Origin: Nocardioides psychrotolerans
GTDB lineage: Bacteria > Actinomycetota > Actinomycetes > Propionibacteriales > Nocardioidaceae
DNA: 64,000 nt
NCBI RefSeq assembly: GCF_900113685.1
Contig: NZ_FOQG01000005.1
Coordinates: forward strand, 62,001 to 126,000
Direction of reading: 5' to 3'
The notes beneath the pieces were generated by a model. The model was not told the DNA's origin and searched no databases. It saw only the letters and a list, made by a program, of their open reading frames with translations. Position 1 is the stretch's first letter. Each line of letters begins with the position of its first letter. The translations under genes and the position numbers were made by a program. Shown piece after piece: positions 49,762-59,622 of the stretch.

Positions 49762-52266
49762 TCAGCCTTCCACATCGATGGGCAAGGTCGGCGGATCGTC
49801 GGGGTCCTCGTCGGCGTCCGCGAACCTCGCGGCCACCGGGCCGCCGCAGGCCGCGATGGCCTGCGAGCCGGGGATGCCGGAGCCGTCTCGGCGCCCATTT
49901 GCTTCCGGGAGGTCGATCGGGGCGCCGCTGGCGGCCGCCGCCCGCGCGGGGGCGGTGCCGGCCCAGGCGAAGACCAGCGCGTCCTCGCCCTTGAGGAAGC
50001 GGTGGCAGCGCACCCCGCTGGTCGCGCGGCCCTTGGGCGGGTATTCGTCGAACGGCGTCACCTTGACCGCGCCGGGCTCGGTGCCGGGCAGGGCGGTCGA
50101 GGAGCCGGAGGCGGTCACGACGACCGAGCCCGCGGGGTCCACGACGCCGAACCACGCCACGGACTCACCGGTGGTGACCCGGATGCCGTTCATGCCGCCG
50201 CCGGAGCGACCCTGGGGCCGCACGCCGTCGGCGCCGAAGTGCAGCAGCTGGGCGTCGGTCGTGATGAAGCACAGGGTCTCGTCGCCGGTGGTGAGCTGGA
50301 CGGCGCCGACCACCTCGTCGTCGTCGTCGAGCCGGATCACCTCCCACTCGTCCCGGTTGAGGACCTCGGGGTTGACCCGCTTGACCGTGCCGGCCCTCGT
50401 GCCGAGGGCGAGGCCGGGGCCGGCGGCGGTCAGCGTGCACAGCGCCAACGGCCTCTCGTCCTTCTCCAGGGGCAGCACCTCGCTGACCTGGAGCCCGCCG
50501 TTGAGGTTGGGGTCGTTGGCCGAGGGGGGCAGCACCGCGGTGATCTCGAGCATGTCGACGCGCAGCAGCCGACCGGTCGAGGTGAGGACGCCGATCTCGC
50601 CGCGAGCGGTGGTGCGGACCGCGGAGACCACGACGTCGTGGTTGGTGCGGTCGCCGCCGGAGCCGAAGGACTCGGCGGTGCGGGTCCGGGCCAGGAGGCC
50701 GCTCGAGGAGAGCATCGCGAAGCACGCGTCGTCGGTCATCTCGATCGACGCCGCGGCGGCGATGGGTGCGGCTGCGCCGAGCAGGACCGTACGACGAGGG
50801 GTGCCGTAGGTCTTGGCGACCTCGGTCAGCTCGTCCCCGACCACCTTGCGCAGCAGCTGCTCGTCGCCGAGGATCGCGTCGAGCTCCTCGATCTGGCGAC
50901 GCAGCTCCTGCCGCTCCTTCTCCAGCTCGAGCCGGCTGAAGCGGGTGAGCCGACGCAGCTGCATCTCCAGGATGTAGTCGGTCTGCGCGAGGGACAGGTC
51001 GAAGACCTCCATGAGTCGCTGGCGGGCGGCAGCGGTGTCGTCGCTGGTGCGGATCACCTGGATGACCTCGTCGATGTCGAGCAGCGCGACCAGCAGGCCC
51101 TCGACGAGGTGAAGCCGCTCGGCCATCTTGTTGCGCCGGAACTGCGAGCGACGGCGTACGACGTCGAATCGGTGGTCGAGGAAGACCTGCAGCATCTCGC
51201 GCAGGCCGAGGGTGCGTGGCTGGCCGTCGACGAGAGCGACGGCGTTGATGCCGAAGGAGTCCTCCATCGGGGTCAGCCGGTAGAGCTCCTCGAGGATCGC
51301 TTCGGGCACGAAGCCGTTCTTGACCTCGATCACCAGTCGCAGCGGGTTGTCGAGGTCCTGGAGGTTCTTGACGTCGGCGATGCCCTGGAGCTTCTTGCCC
51401 TGGACCAGGACCTTGATCCGCTCGACGACCTTCTCGGTGCCGACCGTGTAGGGCAGCTCGGTCACCACGATGGCCTTGCGGCGACCGATCGTCTCGATGC
51501 GGGCGGTGGCACGCATCTTGAAGCTGCCACGGCCGGTCTCGTAGGCGTCACGGATGCCATCGAGACCGACGATCTTGCCGCCGGTGGGCAGGTCGGGACC
51601 GGGCACGAAGCGCATCAGGTCGTCGATGGTGGCCTTCGGGTGCGAGATCAGGTGCCGCAGCGCCTGGACGACCTCGACCAGGTTGTGCGGCGCACAGTTG
51701 GTGGCCATGCCGACCGCGATGCCGGTGGTGCCGTTGACGACCAGGTGGGGGATGGCCGCCGGCAGCACCGACGGCTCGAGCTCGCGGCTGTCGTAGTTGG
51801 GCTTGAAGTCGACCGTGTCCTCATCGATTGAGGCCGTCATCGCCACCGCGGAGGGCGCCATGCGGCACTCGGTGTAGCGCATGGCGGCGGGGGAGTCGTC
51901 GGGCGAGCCGAAGTTGCCGTGGCCGTCGACCGTCGGCAGGCGCAGCGAGAAGGGTTGGGTCATGCGCACCAGGGCGTCGTAGATGGCGCTGTCGCCGTGC
52001 GGGTGCAGCCGGCCCATCACCTCGCCGACCACCCGGGCGCTCTTGACGTGCCCGCGGTCGGGCCGCAGGCCCATGTCGTTCATCGTGTAGAGGATGCGGC
52101 GCTGGACCGGCTTGAGGCCGTCGCGGGCGTCGGGCAGTGCCCGGGAGTAGATGACGGAGTAGGCGTACTCCAGGAACGACGAGCGCATCTCGTCACCGAC
52201 ATCGGTGTCGATGATGTGCTCCTCGAAGTCGTCGGGGAGGGGTTGGTTGGTCGTACGCCTTGCCAT
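49762..52266 (-). CDS. parC: DNA topoisomerase IV subunit A (ParC)
   Basis: 834 residues. The catalytic Tyr131 is in '[10 protein letters not shown]', after the fluoroquinolone-determining segment '[17 protein letters not shown]' with Ser93 and Asp97 at the resistance positions. A coiled-coil and C-gate ('[20 protein letters not shown]') lead to a six-bladed GyrA-type propeller. It cuts and rejoins DNA with ParE to unlink daughter chromosomes. ATG 52266 has GGAAGG 9 bases upstream. The frame stays open for 2.9 kb further upstream, but that is antisense to the Pat-type gene. It heads the operon with the lipoprotein and MFS genes. Confidence 0.95.
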   Translation of the reverse strand: MARRTTNQPLPDDFEEHIIDTDVGDEMRSSFLEYAYSVIYSRALPDARDGLKPVQRRILYTMNDMGLRPDRGHVKSARVVGEVMGRLHPHGDSAIYDALVRMTQPFSLRLPTVDGHGNFGSPDDSPAAMRYTECRMAPSAVAMTASIDEDTVDFKPNYDSRELEPSVLPAAIPHLVVNGTTGIAVGMATNCAPHNLVEVVQALRHLISHPKATIDDLMRFVPGPDLPTGGKIVGLDGIRDAYETGRGSFKMRATARIETIGRRKAIVVTELPYTVGTEKVVERIKVLVQGKKLQGIADVKNLQDLDNPLRLVIEVKNGFVPEAILEELYRLTPMEDSFGINAVALVDGQPRTLGLREMLQVFLDHRFDVVRRRSQFRRNKMAERLHLVEGLLVALLDIDEVIQVIRTSDDTAAARQRLMEVFDLSLAQTDYILEMQLRRLTRFSRLELEKERQELRRQIEELDAILGDEQLLRKVVGDELTEVAKTYGTPRRTVLLGAAAPIAAAASIEMTDDACFAMLSSSGLLARTRTAESFGSGGDRTNHDVVVSAVRTTARGEIGVLTSTGRLLRVDMLEITAVLPPSANDPNLNGGLQVSEVLPLEKDERPLALCTLTAAGPGLALGTRAGTVKRVNPEVLNRDEWEVIRLDDDDEVVGAVQLTTGDETLCFITTDAQLLHFGADGVRPQGRSGGGMNGIRVTTGESVAWFGVVDPAGSVVVTASGSSTALPGTEPGAVKVTPFDEYPPKGRATSGVRCHRFLKGEDALVFAWAGTAPARAAAASGAPIDLPEANGRRDGSGIPGSQAIAACGGPVAARFADADEDPDDPPTLPIDVEG

Positions 52267-52331
52267 GCCCCGCATCCTTCCTTGCGCCGACCGTTCACCC
52301 GACGGTGGCACGCCGCCCAGGTGAAACGGGA

Positions 52332-52337
52332 TAGATT
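52332..52337 (+). promoter_or_regulatory. -10 hexamer of the Pat-type acetyltransferase gene (leaderless)
   Basis: TAGATT lies 7 bases before GTG 52345. Confidence 0.5.
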
Positions 52338-52344
52338 GCCGAGC

Positions 52345-55059
52345 GTGACCGCCGAGGCTTCCCCCCAGCCCGACGAGGCCCCCACCGCTCCGCGGCACTG
52401 GGAGGCAGACGTGCTCCTGCGCGACGGGCGCACGGCCCACCTCCGCCCCATCGCCCCCAACGACGCCGAGCTGCTCGTCGAGTTCTACGCGCGAGTGAGC
52501 GACCAGTCGAAGTACTACCGCTTCTTCAGCCCGATGCCGAAGCTCTCCGAGCGTGACGTGGCCCGCTTCACCCAGGTCGACCACCAGGACCGCGTCGCCT
52601 TCGTGCTCCTGCTCCAGGGCCACATGATCGCCGTGGGCCGCTTCGACGTGGTCAAGCCCGGCGAGGCGGAGGTCGCCTTCCTCGTCGAGGACCAGCACCA
52701 CGGCCGCGGGATCGCCCAGCTGCTGCTCGAGCACCTCGCCCAGGCCGGTCGCGAGCGCGGGGTCGAGCGGTTCACCGCCGAGGTGCTGCCCGACAACCAC
52801 CGGATGATCCAGACCTTCCGCGACGCCGGCTACAGCATCGCCAGCGAGTACGACGAGGGTGTGCTGGTCCTCGAGTTCCCCATCGACCCGACCGACACCG
52901 CCATCGGGGTGATGCGTGGGCGCGAGCACCGCGCCGAGTCGGCGTCCATCGAGCGGTTCTTCAACCCGCGGTCGGTGGCCATCATCGGCGCCAGCCGCCG
53001 TCAGGACACGATCGGCCAGGCGCTGGTGCGCCACCTGGTGACCGGTGACTTCACCGGCCGCGTCTACGTCGTCAACCCGAGTGCCGCAGCCGTCTCCGGG
53101 ATGCCTGCCTACAAGACCGTCGGTGACATCCCCGACGACGTCGACGTCGCGATCGTGGCGGTGCCGGCAGACGCCGTCGAGGACGTGGTGCTCGACTGCG
53201 CCGCCAAAGGCGTCCACGGCCTGGTCGTCATCTCTTCGGGCTTCGCCGAGACCGGCGAGGAGGGCCGCAAGCGACAGCGCCGCCTGGTCGGGCTCTCTCG
53301 CTCCTACGGCCTGCGCCTGATCGGGCCCAACTGCCTCGGCATCATCAACACCGACCCGGCGGTCTCCATCAACGCCTCGCTGTCCTCGGTGATGCCCGCC
53401 CGCGGTCGTGCCGGGTTCTTCTGCCAGTCCGGCGCCCTCGGCTCGGCGATTCTCGAGAAGGTCGCCAACCGGGGCCTCGGTCTTTCCACCTTCGTCAGCG
53501 CCGGCAACCGTGCCGACGTCTCCGGCAACGACCTCCTCCAGTACTGGGAGGAGGACGAGTCGACCGAGGTCGTCCTGCTCTACCTCGAGTCGATCGGTAA
53601 CCCCCGCAAGTTCTCCCGGATCGCGCGCCGAGTCTCCCTGCGCAAGCCGATCATCGCCGTGCGCTCGGGCCGCACCACCCAGGGCGTCCCGATGGGCCAC
53701 GCCGTACGCCGGATCGCCGCGCCGCCGCAAGCCGTCGACGCGATGTTCCGCCAGGCCGGGGTGATCCAGGTCGACACCCTCGATGAGATGTTCGACGTCG
53801 CGCAGCTCCTGGCCCACCAGCCGCTGCCGCGCGGCCGTCGCGTGGCGATCGTCGGCAACTCCGACGCCCTCGGGCTGCTCGCCGCCGACGCGGCCGTCGC
53901 AGTCGGGCTGGTCGTCAACAAGTCGGTCGCGCTCGGCGCCGAGGCCACGGCCGAGGACTTCGAGGACGCGCTCGACGCCGCCATCGACGACCCCGAGATC
54001 GACTCGGTCATCGCCGTCTACATCCCGCCGCTCAACGTCTCCGGCGAGGACGTCGCCAACGTGCTCGCCGCGGTCGGTGAGCAGTCGGACAAGCCGCTCG
54101 TGTCGTCGTTCCTCGGTGCGGAGGGTGTGCCCGAGCTGCTGCGCGTGCCCGACGTGGCCGGATCGACGGCTGGTCGCGGCTCCGTGCCGTCGTACCCCGC
54201 CGTGGAGGCAGCCGTGCGCGCCCTCGCGCGCGTCGTCGAGTACGCCGTGTGGTTGCGCACCCCCGACGGCCCGGCGCCCGACCCGGCCGAGGTCGACCTC
54301 GGCTCGGCGCGCCAGCTGGTCAACTCCGTGCTCTCCGAGCACCCGCAGGGCAGCGGCCTCACACGCGAGCAGGTCGGCGAGCTGCTCGGTGCCTACGGCA
54401 TCAAGCTGTGGGCGGCCCGTCCCGTCACCACGCTGCGGCAGGCCCAGGCGGCCGGTCGCGAGCTCGGCTGGGACGTCGTGCTGAAGGCGACCTCCCACCC
54501 GCTGCGCGAGCGGCCCGACCTGGCGCACGTATGGCGCAACATCGACTCGACCGCGGTCATGCGTGACGCCTGGGAGTCGCTGACCCAGCTCGTGGGCGAC
54601 CCGGTGGCGGCCGGCTTCGTGGTCCAGAAGAACTCGCCCCCGGGCGTGCCCGTGGCAATCCGGAGCCTGGAGGACCCGCTCTTCGGGCCGGTCGTCTCCT
54701 TCGGGATCTCGGGGCCGATCATCGAGCTCCTGGCCGACAAGTCCTACCGGATCCCGCCGCTCGGGGCCCGGGACGCGGCCGCCATGGTGCGCGAGGTGAA
54801 GAGCTCGCCGATGCTCTTCGGCTACCGCGGCGCCGACGTCGTCGACGTCGAGGAGATCGAGCGGCTGATCAGCCGCGTGGCCCAGCTGCAGAACGACCTG
54901 CCCCAGATCAGCTCGCTCGAGCTGGGGCTCGTCCTGGCCGGCACGCACGGCTGCACGGTCCTCACCGCCGAGGCTCGGGTGGAGCAGGTGGCCGAGCTGC
55001 GCTCGGACCTGTTCGTGCGCCGGATGCCCGACCTGCTCGGGGACACGATCCCGGGCTGA
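52345..55059 (+). CDS. Bifunctional GNAT acetyltransferase / NDP-forming acyl-CoA synthetase-like protein (Pat type)
   Basis: 904 residues. The N-terminal 175 residues are a GNAT domain ('[20 protein letters not shown]' is the acetyl-CoA loop). The rest is an NDP-forming acyl-CoA synthetase: a CoA-binding domain ('[20 protein letters not shown]'), ligase-CoA domain and an ATP-grasp domain ('[20 protein letters not shown]' at its end). The usual phospho-His of active synthetases is not evident, as in protein lysine acetyltransferases of the Pat family, where this part only senses metabolites. With GNAT first it is the type II order described in Streptomyces. It probably acetylates acyl-CoA synthetases. 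It is divergent from parC, 78 bases apart. Confidence 0.9.
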   Translation: MTAEASPQPDEAPTAPRHWEADVLLRDGRTAHLRPIAPNDAELLVEFYARVSDQSKYYRFFSPMPKLSERDVARFTQVDHQDRVAFVLLLQGHMIAVGRFDVVKPGEAEVAFLVEDQHHGRGIAQLLLEHLAQAGRERGVERFTAEVLPDNHRMIQTFRDAGYSIASEYDEGVLVLEFPIDPTDTAIGVMRGREHRAESASIERFFNPRSVAIIGASRRQDTIGQALVRHLVTGDFTGRVYVVNPSAAAVSGMPAYKTVGDIPDDVDVAIVAVPADAVEDVVLDCAAKGVHGLVVISSGFAETGEEGRKRQRRLVGLSRSYGLRLIGPNCLGIINTDPAVSINASLSSVMPARGRAGFFCQSGALGSAILEKVANRGLGLSTFVSAGNRADVSGNDLLQYWEEDESTEVVLLYLESIGNPRKFSRIARRVSLRKPIIAVRSGRTTQGVPMGHAVRRIAAPPQAVDAMFRQAGVIQVDTLDEMFDVAQLLAHQPLPRGRRVAIVGNSDALGLLAADAAVAVGLVVNKSVALGAEATAEDFEDALDAAIDDPEIDSVIAVYIPPLNVSGEDVANVLAAVGEQSDKPLVSSFLGAEGVPELLRVPDVAGSTAGRGSVPSYPAVEAAVRALARVVEYAVWLRTPDGPAPDPAEVDLGSARQLVNSVLSEHPQGSGLTREQVGELLGAYGIKLWAARPVTTLRQAQAAGRELGWDVVLKATSHPLRERPDLAHVWRNIDSTAVMRDAWESLTQLVGDPVAAGFVVQKNSPPGVPVAIRSLEDPLFGPVVSFGISGPIIELLADKSYRIPPLGARDAAAMVREVKSSPMLFGYRGADVVDVEEIERLISRVAQLQNDLPQISSLELGLVLAGTHGCTVLTAEARVEQVAELRSDLFVRRMPDLLGDTIPG

Positions 55060-55081
55060 GGCCTCGTGACAGACTGCCGCC

Positions 55082-55669
55082 ATGCGCAGCACCCGCACCG
55101 ACGACCGCGACCGGATCCTGGAGCTCAGGGAAGCCATCGACCGCACCGGCTACTACCCCGAGGTCGTTGCCGACGGGGTCGTCGCCGCGATCGCCGGTGA
55201 GCAGGTCGTGTCGTTCTTCGTCCACCACGAGCCGACCTTCGAGCGGGACGAGGTGCGCCGCCACCAGAGCGTCATCGTCCTCACGCCGTCGCGGCTGGTC
55301 CTGGCCCACACCGACGAGCACGCCGGCGACGACCTGCTGCCCGAGCCCTACACGTCCACCTCCACCGAGGCCGTGCGGCTCTCGGCGGTCAAGTCGGTCG
55401 TGGTCACGCGCATGACCGCCAACCCGACCGGCGGCCCCACGCCGCCGGCCGAGGCCGTCATGACCATCGGGTGGGGCGGCGTCAGCCGTCTCGACCTCGA
55501 GCCGGCCGGCTGCAGCGACCCCGAGTGCGACGCCGACCACGGCTACACCGGGGTGCTGGCCTCCGACGACTTCTCGCTGCGGGTCTCGGCCGCGGCCGAC
55601 GGCCTCGACGCCGTCGCCGGGCTGCTGTCCTTCGCCGAGTCGCTCTCGGCGCGGACCCACTCCGGGTGA
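55082..55669 (+). CDS. DUF5998 family protein
   Basis: 195 residues, soluble. '[20 protein letters not shown]' opens the family domain, followed by '[20 protein letters not shown]' and '[17 protein letters not shown]', a pleckstrin-like beta pattern; '[15 protein letters not shown]' carries two cysteines. DUF5998 occurs in actinobacteria beside the Pat-type gene and the phosphodiesterase, as here, but has no known function. It starts 22 bases after the Pat-type gene, and its GTGA end is coupled to the next gene. Confidence 0.88.
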   Translation: MRSTRTDDRDRILELREAIDRTGYYPEVVADGVVAAIAGEQVVSFFVHHEPTFERDEVRRHQSVIVLTPSRLVLAHTDEHAGDDLLPEPYTSTSTEAVRLSAVKSVVVTRMTANPTGGPTPPAEAVMTIGWGGVSRLDLEPAGCSDPECDADHGYTGVLASDDFSLRVSAAADGLDAVAGLLSFAESLSARTHSG

Positions 55670-56799
55670 GCCACCCGCACTTCCTCGAGCCGGCCTACGG
55701 CCAGCGTTCGCTCGGCGACGTCGTCCCCGCGGTCGCCGCAGCACTCGGCGTCCCGGGAGCCGCGGAGCCGACGGGTCTGGTGCTGCCCGACGCCGCGTCG
55801 TACGTCGTGTTCCTGATCGACGGGCTCGGGGCCAACCTGCTGACTCGCTACGCCCACGCGGCGCCCTATCTCTCGGAGCTGCTGGCCGACCAGCTGCCGG
55901 CCGCCCCGGCGACGTGCGGGGTGCCGTCGACGACCGCGACCAGCCTCACCTCGCTCGGCACCGGACTGTCGCCCGGCTCGCACGGCCTGGTCGGCTTCAC
56001 CTCGCGGGTGCCCGGCACCGGCAAGCTGCTCAACGCGCTCCTCTGGGACCAGGACGTCGACCCGCTGGAGTGGCAGCCGCACCAGACGGCGTTCGGGCGG
56101 CTCCAGGCGGCCGGTGTGCCCGTCACTGTCGTCAACAAGCGGGAGTTCGAGCGCAGCGGGTTGACCCGCGCAGCGCACCGGGGCGGTGACTACGTGGGTG
56201 CCGACCTGGTGGGGGAGCGGATCGCGGCCGCCGTGGCCTCGTCGGCCGTCCGACCGTCGCTGACCTACCTCTACGACGGCGACCTCGACCGGACCGGCCA
56301 CCAGTGGGGCGTCGCGTCGAGCCAGTGGCTGATGCAGCTGTCGATGATCGACGCCGAGGCCGAGCAGCTGCGCGAGACCCTGCCGTCCCACGTGCGCCTG
56401 GTCGTCATCGCCGACCACGGCATGGTCGACTCGCCGACGGACCGCCGCATCGATGTCGACGAGCACCACGAGCTCCGGGACGGGGTAGCCCTGATGGGTG
56501 GTGAGGCTCGCTTCCGCCACCTCTACTGCCAGCGCGGCGCTATCGACGACGTCGTGGCGACGTGGTCGTCCGTGCTGGGGGAACGGGCCGAGGTGATGAC
56601 CCGCTCGACCGCGATCGGTCGTGGCTGGTTCGGCCCCGTCGACGCCCTCGTCCTCCCGCGCCTCGGCGACGTCGTCGTCGCGTGCCGCTCCGACCACGCG
56701 ATCCTCTCCACCCGCGACTTCGCCTACGAAGCCACCCTCGTCGGCCTGCACGGCTCGCTCACGCCGGACGAGATGCTGATCCCGCTGGTCGTCGACTGA
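55666..56799 (+). CDS. Nucleotide pyrophosphatase/phosphodiesterase (alkaline phosphatase superfamily)
   Basis: 377 residues. Metal-binding residues are evident in 'YVVFLIDGLGANLL' (first Asp), 'CGVPSTTATSLTSLGTG' (Thr nucleophile), 'YDGDLDRTGHQWG' (Asp and His) and 'LVVIADHGMVD' (Asp and His). No signal peptide is present, so it acts in the cytoplasm. The family hydrolyses phosphodiester or pyrophosphate bonds of nucleotides and lipid heads; the substrate is unknown. The 4-base GTGA overlap makes it co-translated with DUF5998. Confidence 0.9.
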   Translation: MSHPHFLEPAYGQRSLGDVVPAVAAALGVPGAAEPTGLVLPDAASYVVFLIDGLGANLLTRYAHAAPYLSELLADQLPAAPATCGVPSTTATSLTSLGTGLSPGSHGLVGFTSRVPGTGKLLNALLWDQDVDPLEWQPHQTAFGRLQAAGVPVTVVNKREFERSGLTRAAHRGGDYVGADLVGERIAAAVASSAVRPSLTYLYDGDLDRTGHQWGVASSQWLMQLSMIDAEAEQLRETLPSHVRLVVIADHGMVDSPTDRRIDVDEHHELRDGVALMGGEARFRHLYCQRGAIDDVVATWSSVLGERAEVMTRSTAIGRGWFGPVDALVLPRLGDVVVACRSDHAILSTRDFAYEATLVGLHGSLTPDEMLIPLVVD

Positions 56800-56820
56800 G
56801 GCTTCCTCGGTGGTCGCGGC

Positions 56821-57372
56821 TCAGGGCAGGTCCACCTCAGGATCGTTGAGCCGCCAGATCGCGTGCAGCTCCTCCTGGGTCAGGTCGGAGAGCGCGAGCA
56901 CCCGCTGCAGGACCTCGGACTTGCGCGCGGTGTAGGTCGCCACGTCGAGGCCGCCCTCGTCGGCGAGCGAGCGCTTCACCGCGGCGTAGTCCTCCCGCAG
57001 GTCAGACCGCTCCCGCAGGACATCGCGCACCGCGAGGTGATTGCGCACGTTGAGCGAGCCGGCCGTGCAGACGTAGACGTTGCGCCGTGGAGTCTCGTCG
57101 GGTGGTCGGAAGGCCTCGCGACCCGGGACACCCAGGTCGCCGCGGTGCACGTAGCCGACCGACACCAGCGCCTCGACCGCCGCGGGCACCTCCTGCTGCG
57201 GCACGACCACGTCGACGTCGATGATCGGCTTGGCCGCCAACCCCGGCACCGAGGTGGAGCCCACGTGCTCGACGGTCGCGCCCGGGACCCCCACCAGCAC
57301 GGCGCGCAGGTCGCCCGCGATCCGCTCGAAGGCCAGCGGCCACGCGTCGTCGTACGACGTCACCTCGATCAT
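56821..57372 (-). CDS. GrpB family protein (nucleotidyltransferase-like)
   Basis: 183 residues. 'VEHVGSTSVPGLAAKPIIDV' followed by 'DVVV' is the GrpB/UPF0157 signature with the nucleotidyltransferase-like Gly-Ser and Asp-x-Asp pattern; 'RNVYVCTAGSLNVRNHLAVR' and 'YTARKSEVL' are also conserved. Often found next to or fused to dephospho-CoA kinase in actinobacteria; here it stands apart. The function is not established. ATG 57372 is about 87 bases downstream of a 28-bp palindrome that could control it. Confidence 0.9.
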   Translation of the reverse strand: MIEVTSYDDAWPLAFERIAGDLRAVLVGVPGATVEHVGSTSVPGLAAKPIIDVDVVVPQQEVPAAVEALVSVGYVHRGDLGVPGREAFRPPDETPRRNVYVCTAGSLNVRNHLAVRDVLRERSDLREDYAAVKRSLADEGGLDVATYTARKSEVLQRVLALSDLTQEELHAIWRLNDPEVDLP

Positions 57373-57458
57373 GCACCCAGGCTTTCACGTCGCGTCGGAG
57401 ATCTCGCCGGGCGAGGCTGGGCGGGAGCGATCGCCCCTGTCGCCCGGGGGTTCTCGTA

Positions 57459-57486
57459 TGCGGTGGTCAAACGTTTGACCACCGCA
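57459..57486. promoter_or_regulatory. Perfect 28-bp palindrome, candidate operator or REP-like repeat
   Basis: The half site is TGCGGTGGTCAAAC, so the centre is AAACGTTT with a CpG in the middle, the form used by LacI/PurR-type repressors. It lies between the GDSL hydrolase stop and the GrpB start. Its ends (TGCGGT...ACCGCA) match those of the palindromes at 48403-48463. Confidence 0.55.
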
Positions 57487-57549
57487 CGAGGGTGAGGTGT
57501 CGGCGGCCGGGGGTCTGGGCGCTGGGCTGCGACATCGCGCCGACTCGGG

Positions 57550-58794
57550 CTACTGCAGGACCATCCGCGGCTCGCCGTTGACGAGGCCGGTGCCGGCGAT
57601 GGAGCAGCGGCCACCGCGGACGGCGCCGGCGTTGTAGGCCTGGCGGACGCAGGAGCGGGTTGCGAGCTGGGCCCAGTAGTTGGGGTGCAGCGACTCCTGG
57701 ACGTAGTAGGGGCTGTCGGAGCAGCAGGTGGTGACGGTGCGGATCTGGTTGACCCATTCGGTCTGGTCGACCGCGCCGGCCGACTGCCAGCTCGCCAGGC
57801 CCCGCTCCTCGTAGAGCCCGACGGTGCCCTCGCAGAGCCGGCGGCCGTTGAAGGCCGACGACAGGTCGAGGATCTTGGCGTTGGGCAGGCCGGAGGCGGT
57901 GACGGCGCCGGTCACGGTGGAGTTGATGGTGGGTAGTGCGTAGTCGTTGGCCCAGTCGGCGTCGGCGTTCCAGAAGCCGCACCCGCCGGTGCTCTGGCGG
58001 GAGAAGCCGCTCTCGGAGTAGCGGATGCCGCTGCCGCGGGGGAGCGGCGAGGGGTAGGTCTGCACCAGGAGCGTCCACGACGTGTCGGCGTAGCCGGCGT
58101 TGCGCATGGCGGTCTGCACGTTGCGGAAGGCTCCGGCGACGCGGGCCTTCACGGCGGCGATGTTGGCGGCGGTGAAGTTCTCGACGACGGAGCCGTCGTC
58201 CTTGCAGTAGTCCTTGGCCCAGGTGGGGGAGGAGAGGAAGTCCACGACGCAGGACTGCACGATCGAGGCGAATTTGAAGTCGTTGCCGCCGATCGAGACC
58301 GACACCATGTCCACGTTGTGGGTCGCGGCGAACTGCTGGAGCGCCTTGGCCTGCCCGACCTGGCCGGCGCCGTTGTCGTAGAAGTCGAGGCCGGGCTTGA
58401 AGGTGTCGCTGTTGCCGCCGCCCGTGGCCGTGGTGGCGCCGGAGCAGGCGAGGTTGAGGCCGTTGACGCCGCCGCCGATGAAGACCTCGGCCGACCTGCT
58501 GCGGTGGCAGCGGGCGATCTGCTCGCCGGTGCCGGAGGCGTTGTCGAAGTACGCCGTGGGGCCGAGCGCGTCGGCCCGGCTGGAGGAGGCGTTGGAGCTG
58601 CCGGCCCAGCGGCCGGCCTCCCCGCTGATGTAGGAGTCGCCGAGGCTCACGACCCACGGTGCACCCACGCCGGGGCCGTCGGCCCGCGCGGGGCTCGAGG
58701 TCACCGGCACCGCCAGCAGCGCGATGACGAGCGCACCGAGCAGGGCGAGGCAGAGCCGGGGGGAGAGGATCGTGGGAAGTCCGAGAGAGGTCAC
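57550..58794 (-). CDS. Secreted SGNH/GDSL hydrolase
   Basis: 414 residues. A signal peptide (about 1-38, ending 'SSPARA') leads to block I 'VVSLGDSYISGEAGRW' with the nucleophile Ser, block III 'VSIGGNDFKF' with the oxyanion Asn, and block V 'QESLHPNYWAQ' with the catalytic His. Cysteines in 'CHRSRSAEV', 'LACSGATT' and 'TTCCSD' suggest disulfides. Enzymes of this type are secreted esterases or lipases; substrate unknown. The GTG start lies 6 bases after TACGGT. Confidence 0.9.
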   Translation of the reverse strand: MTSLGLPTILSPRLCLALLGALVIALLAVPVTSSPARADGPGVGAPWVVSLGDSYISGEAGRWAGSSNASSSRADALGPTAYFDNASGTGEQIARCHRSRSAEVFIGGGVNGLNLACSGATTATGGGNSDTFKPGLDFYDNGAGQVGQAKALQQFAATHNVDMVSVSIGGNDFKFASIVQSCVVDFLSSPTWAKDYCKDDGSVVENFTAANIAAVKARVAGAFRNVQTAMRNAGYADTSWTLLVQTYPSPLPRGSGIRYSESGFSRQSTGGCGFWNADADWANDYALPTINSTVTGAVTASGLPNAKILDLSSAFNGRRLCEGTVGLYEERGLASWQSAGAVDQTEWVNQIRTVTTCCSDSPYYVQESLHPNYWAQLATRSCVRQAYNAGAVRGGRCSIAGTGLVNGEPRMVLQ

Positions 58795-58800
58795 GAGCCG

Positions 58801-58806
58801 ACCGTA
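58801..58806 (-). promoter_or_regulatory. -10 hexamer of the GDSL hydrolase gene (leaderless)
   Basis: Minus-strand TACGGT lies 6 bases before GTG 58794. Confidence 0.5.
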
Positions 58807-58874
58807 GGGAGCGCGTGCTGCGCGTCACAAGAGGGATGTCCCTTGCACCTGGCCCGGGATGAGAGGATCCGCCG

Positions 58875-59528
58875 GTGGCTGAGCTGACCTTCTGGACCGG
58901 GACGATGGATGCAGGCAAGTCGACCCTCGCGCTGCAGACCAACCACAACCACGCCGCGCGTGGTCGGTCCGGTCGGATCTTTACCTGCAAGGACCGTGCC
59001 GGCGAGGCGCACATCTCCTCGCGGCTCGGGCTGACCCACGACGCGATCGAGGTGACGCACGACTTCGACTTCTGGCGCTACGTCGTCGATTCGCTGACCC
59101 AGGGCGGGCGCATCGACTACCTGATCTGCGACGAGGTGCAGTTCTACTCCCGCGACCAGGTCGACGGCCTTGCCAAAGTGGTCGACGAGCTCCAGATCGA
59201 CGTCTTCTGCTTCGGCATCCTCACCGACTTCCGCACCCAGCTCTTCGTGGGCTCGCAGCGGCTGGTCGAGCTGGCCGACCGCACCGAGGTGCTCCAGGTC
59301 GAGGCTCTCTGCTGGTGCGGCAAGCGAGCCACCCACAACGCCCGCACCGAGGACGGCATCATGGTCACCGAGGGCGAGGTCATCGTCGTGGGGGACGTCG
59401 AGGCCCAGGACGGCCCGCCGGCGGAGGTCGCCTACGAGGTCCTCTGCCGCCAGCACCACCGCCGCAAGCTCACCGCGGCCAGGGCCAAGGCCGTCAGCCT
59501 CGCGCCGGAGCCGCTGCCCTTCGGCTGA
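58875..59528 (+). CDS. tdk: Thymidine kinase (type II)
   Basis: 217 residues. The P-loop is 'FWTGTMDAGKSTLAL' (6-20), the Walker B-like strand 'YLICDEVQFYS' and 'CFGILTDFRTQLFVGSQRL' form the active site and lasso, and 'ALCWCGKRATHNAR' with a late 'CRQHHRR' binds zinc. It salvages thymidine with ATP. Gene starts at GTG 58875. Divergent from the GDSL gene, with 80 bases between. Confidence 0.95.
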   Translation: MAELTFWTGTMDAGKSTLALQTNHNHAARGRSGRIFTCKDRAGEAHISSRLGLTHDAIEVTHDFDFWRYVVDSLTQGGRIDYLICDEVQFYSRDQVDGLAKVVDELQIDVFCFGILTDFRTQLFVGSQRLVELADRTEVLQVEALCWCGKRATHNARTEDGIMVTEGEVIVVGDVEAQDGPPAEVAYEVLCRQHHRRKLTAARAKAVSLAPEPLPFG

Positions 59529-59622
59529 CCGCGCCGGGCGGTCACACCACCGGCAGGTGAACGCTGGTCGACACCGCGGGGAGGTCCGTGACCTCCGCGC
59601 CACCGGACTCGTTGCGCCCTGC

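Noticed and set aside
52267..55146. Continuation of the parC frame as a giant protein of about 1790 residues
   Set aside because: This part is antisense to the Pat-type gene; low-complexity His/Asp/Gly-rich translation and a good ribosome site before ATG 52266 show it is a GC-driven shadow.
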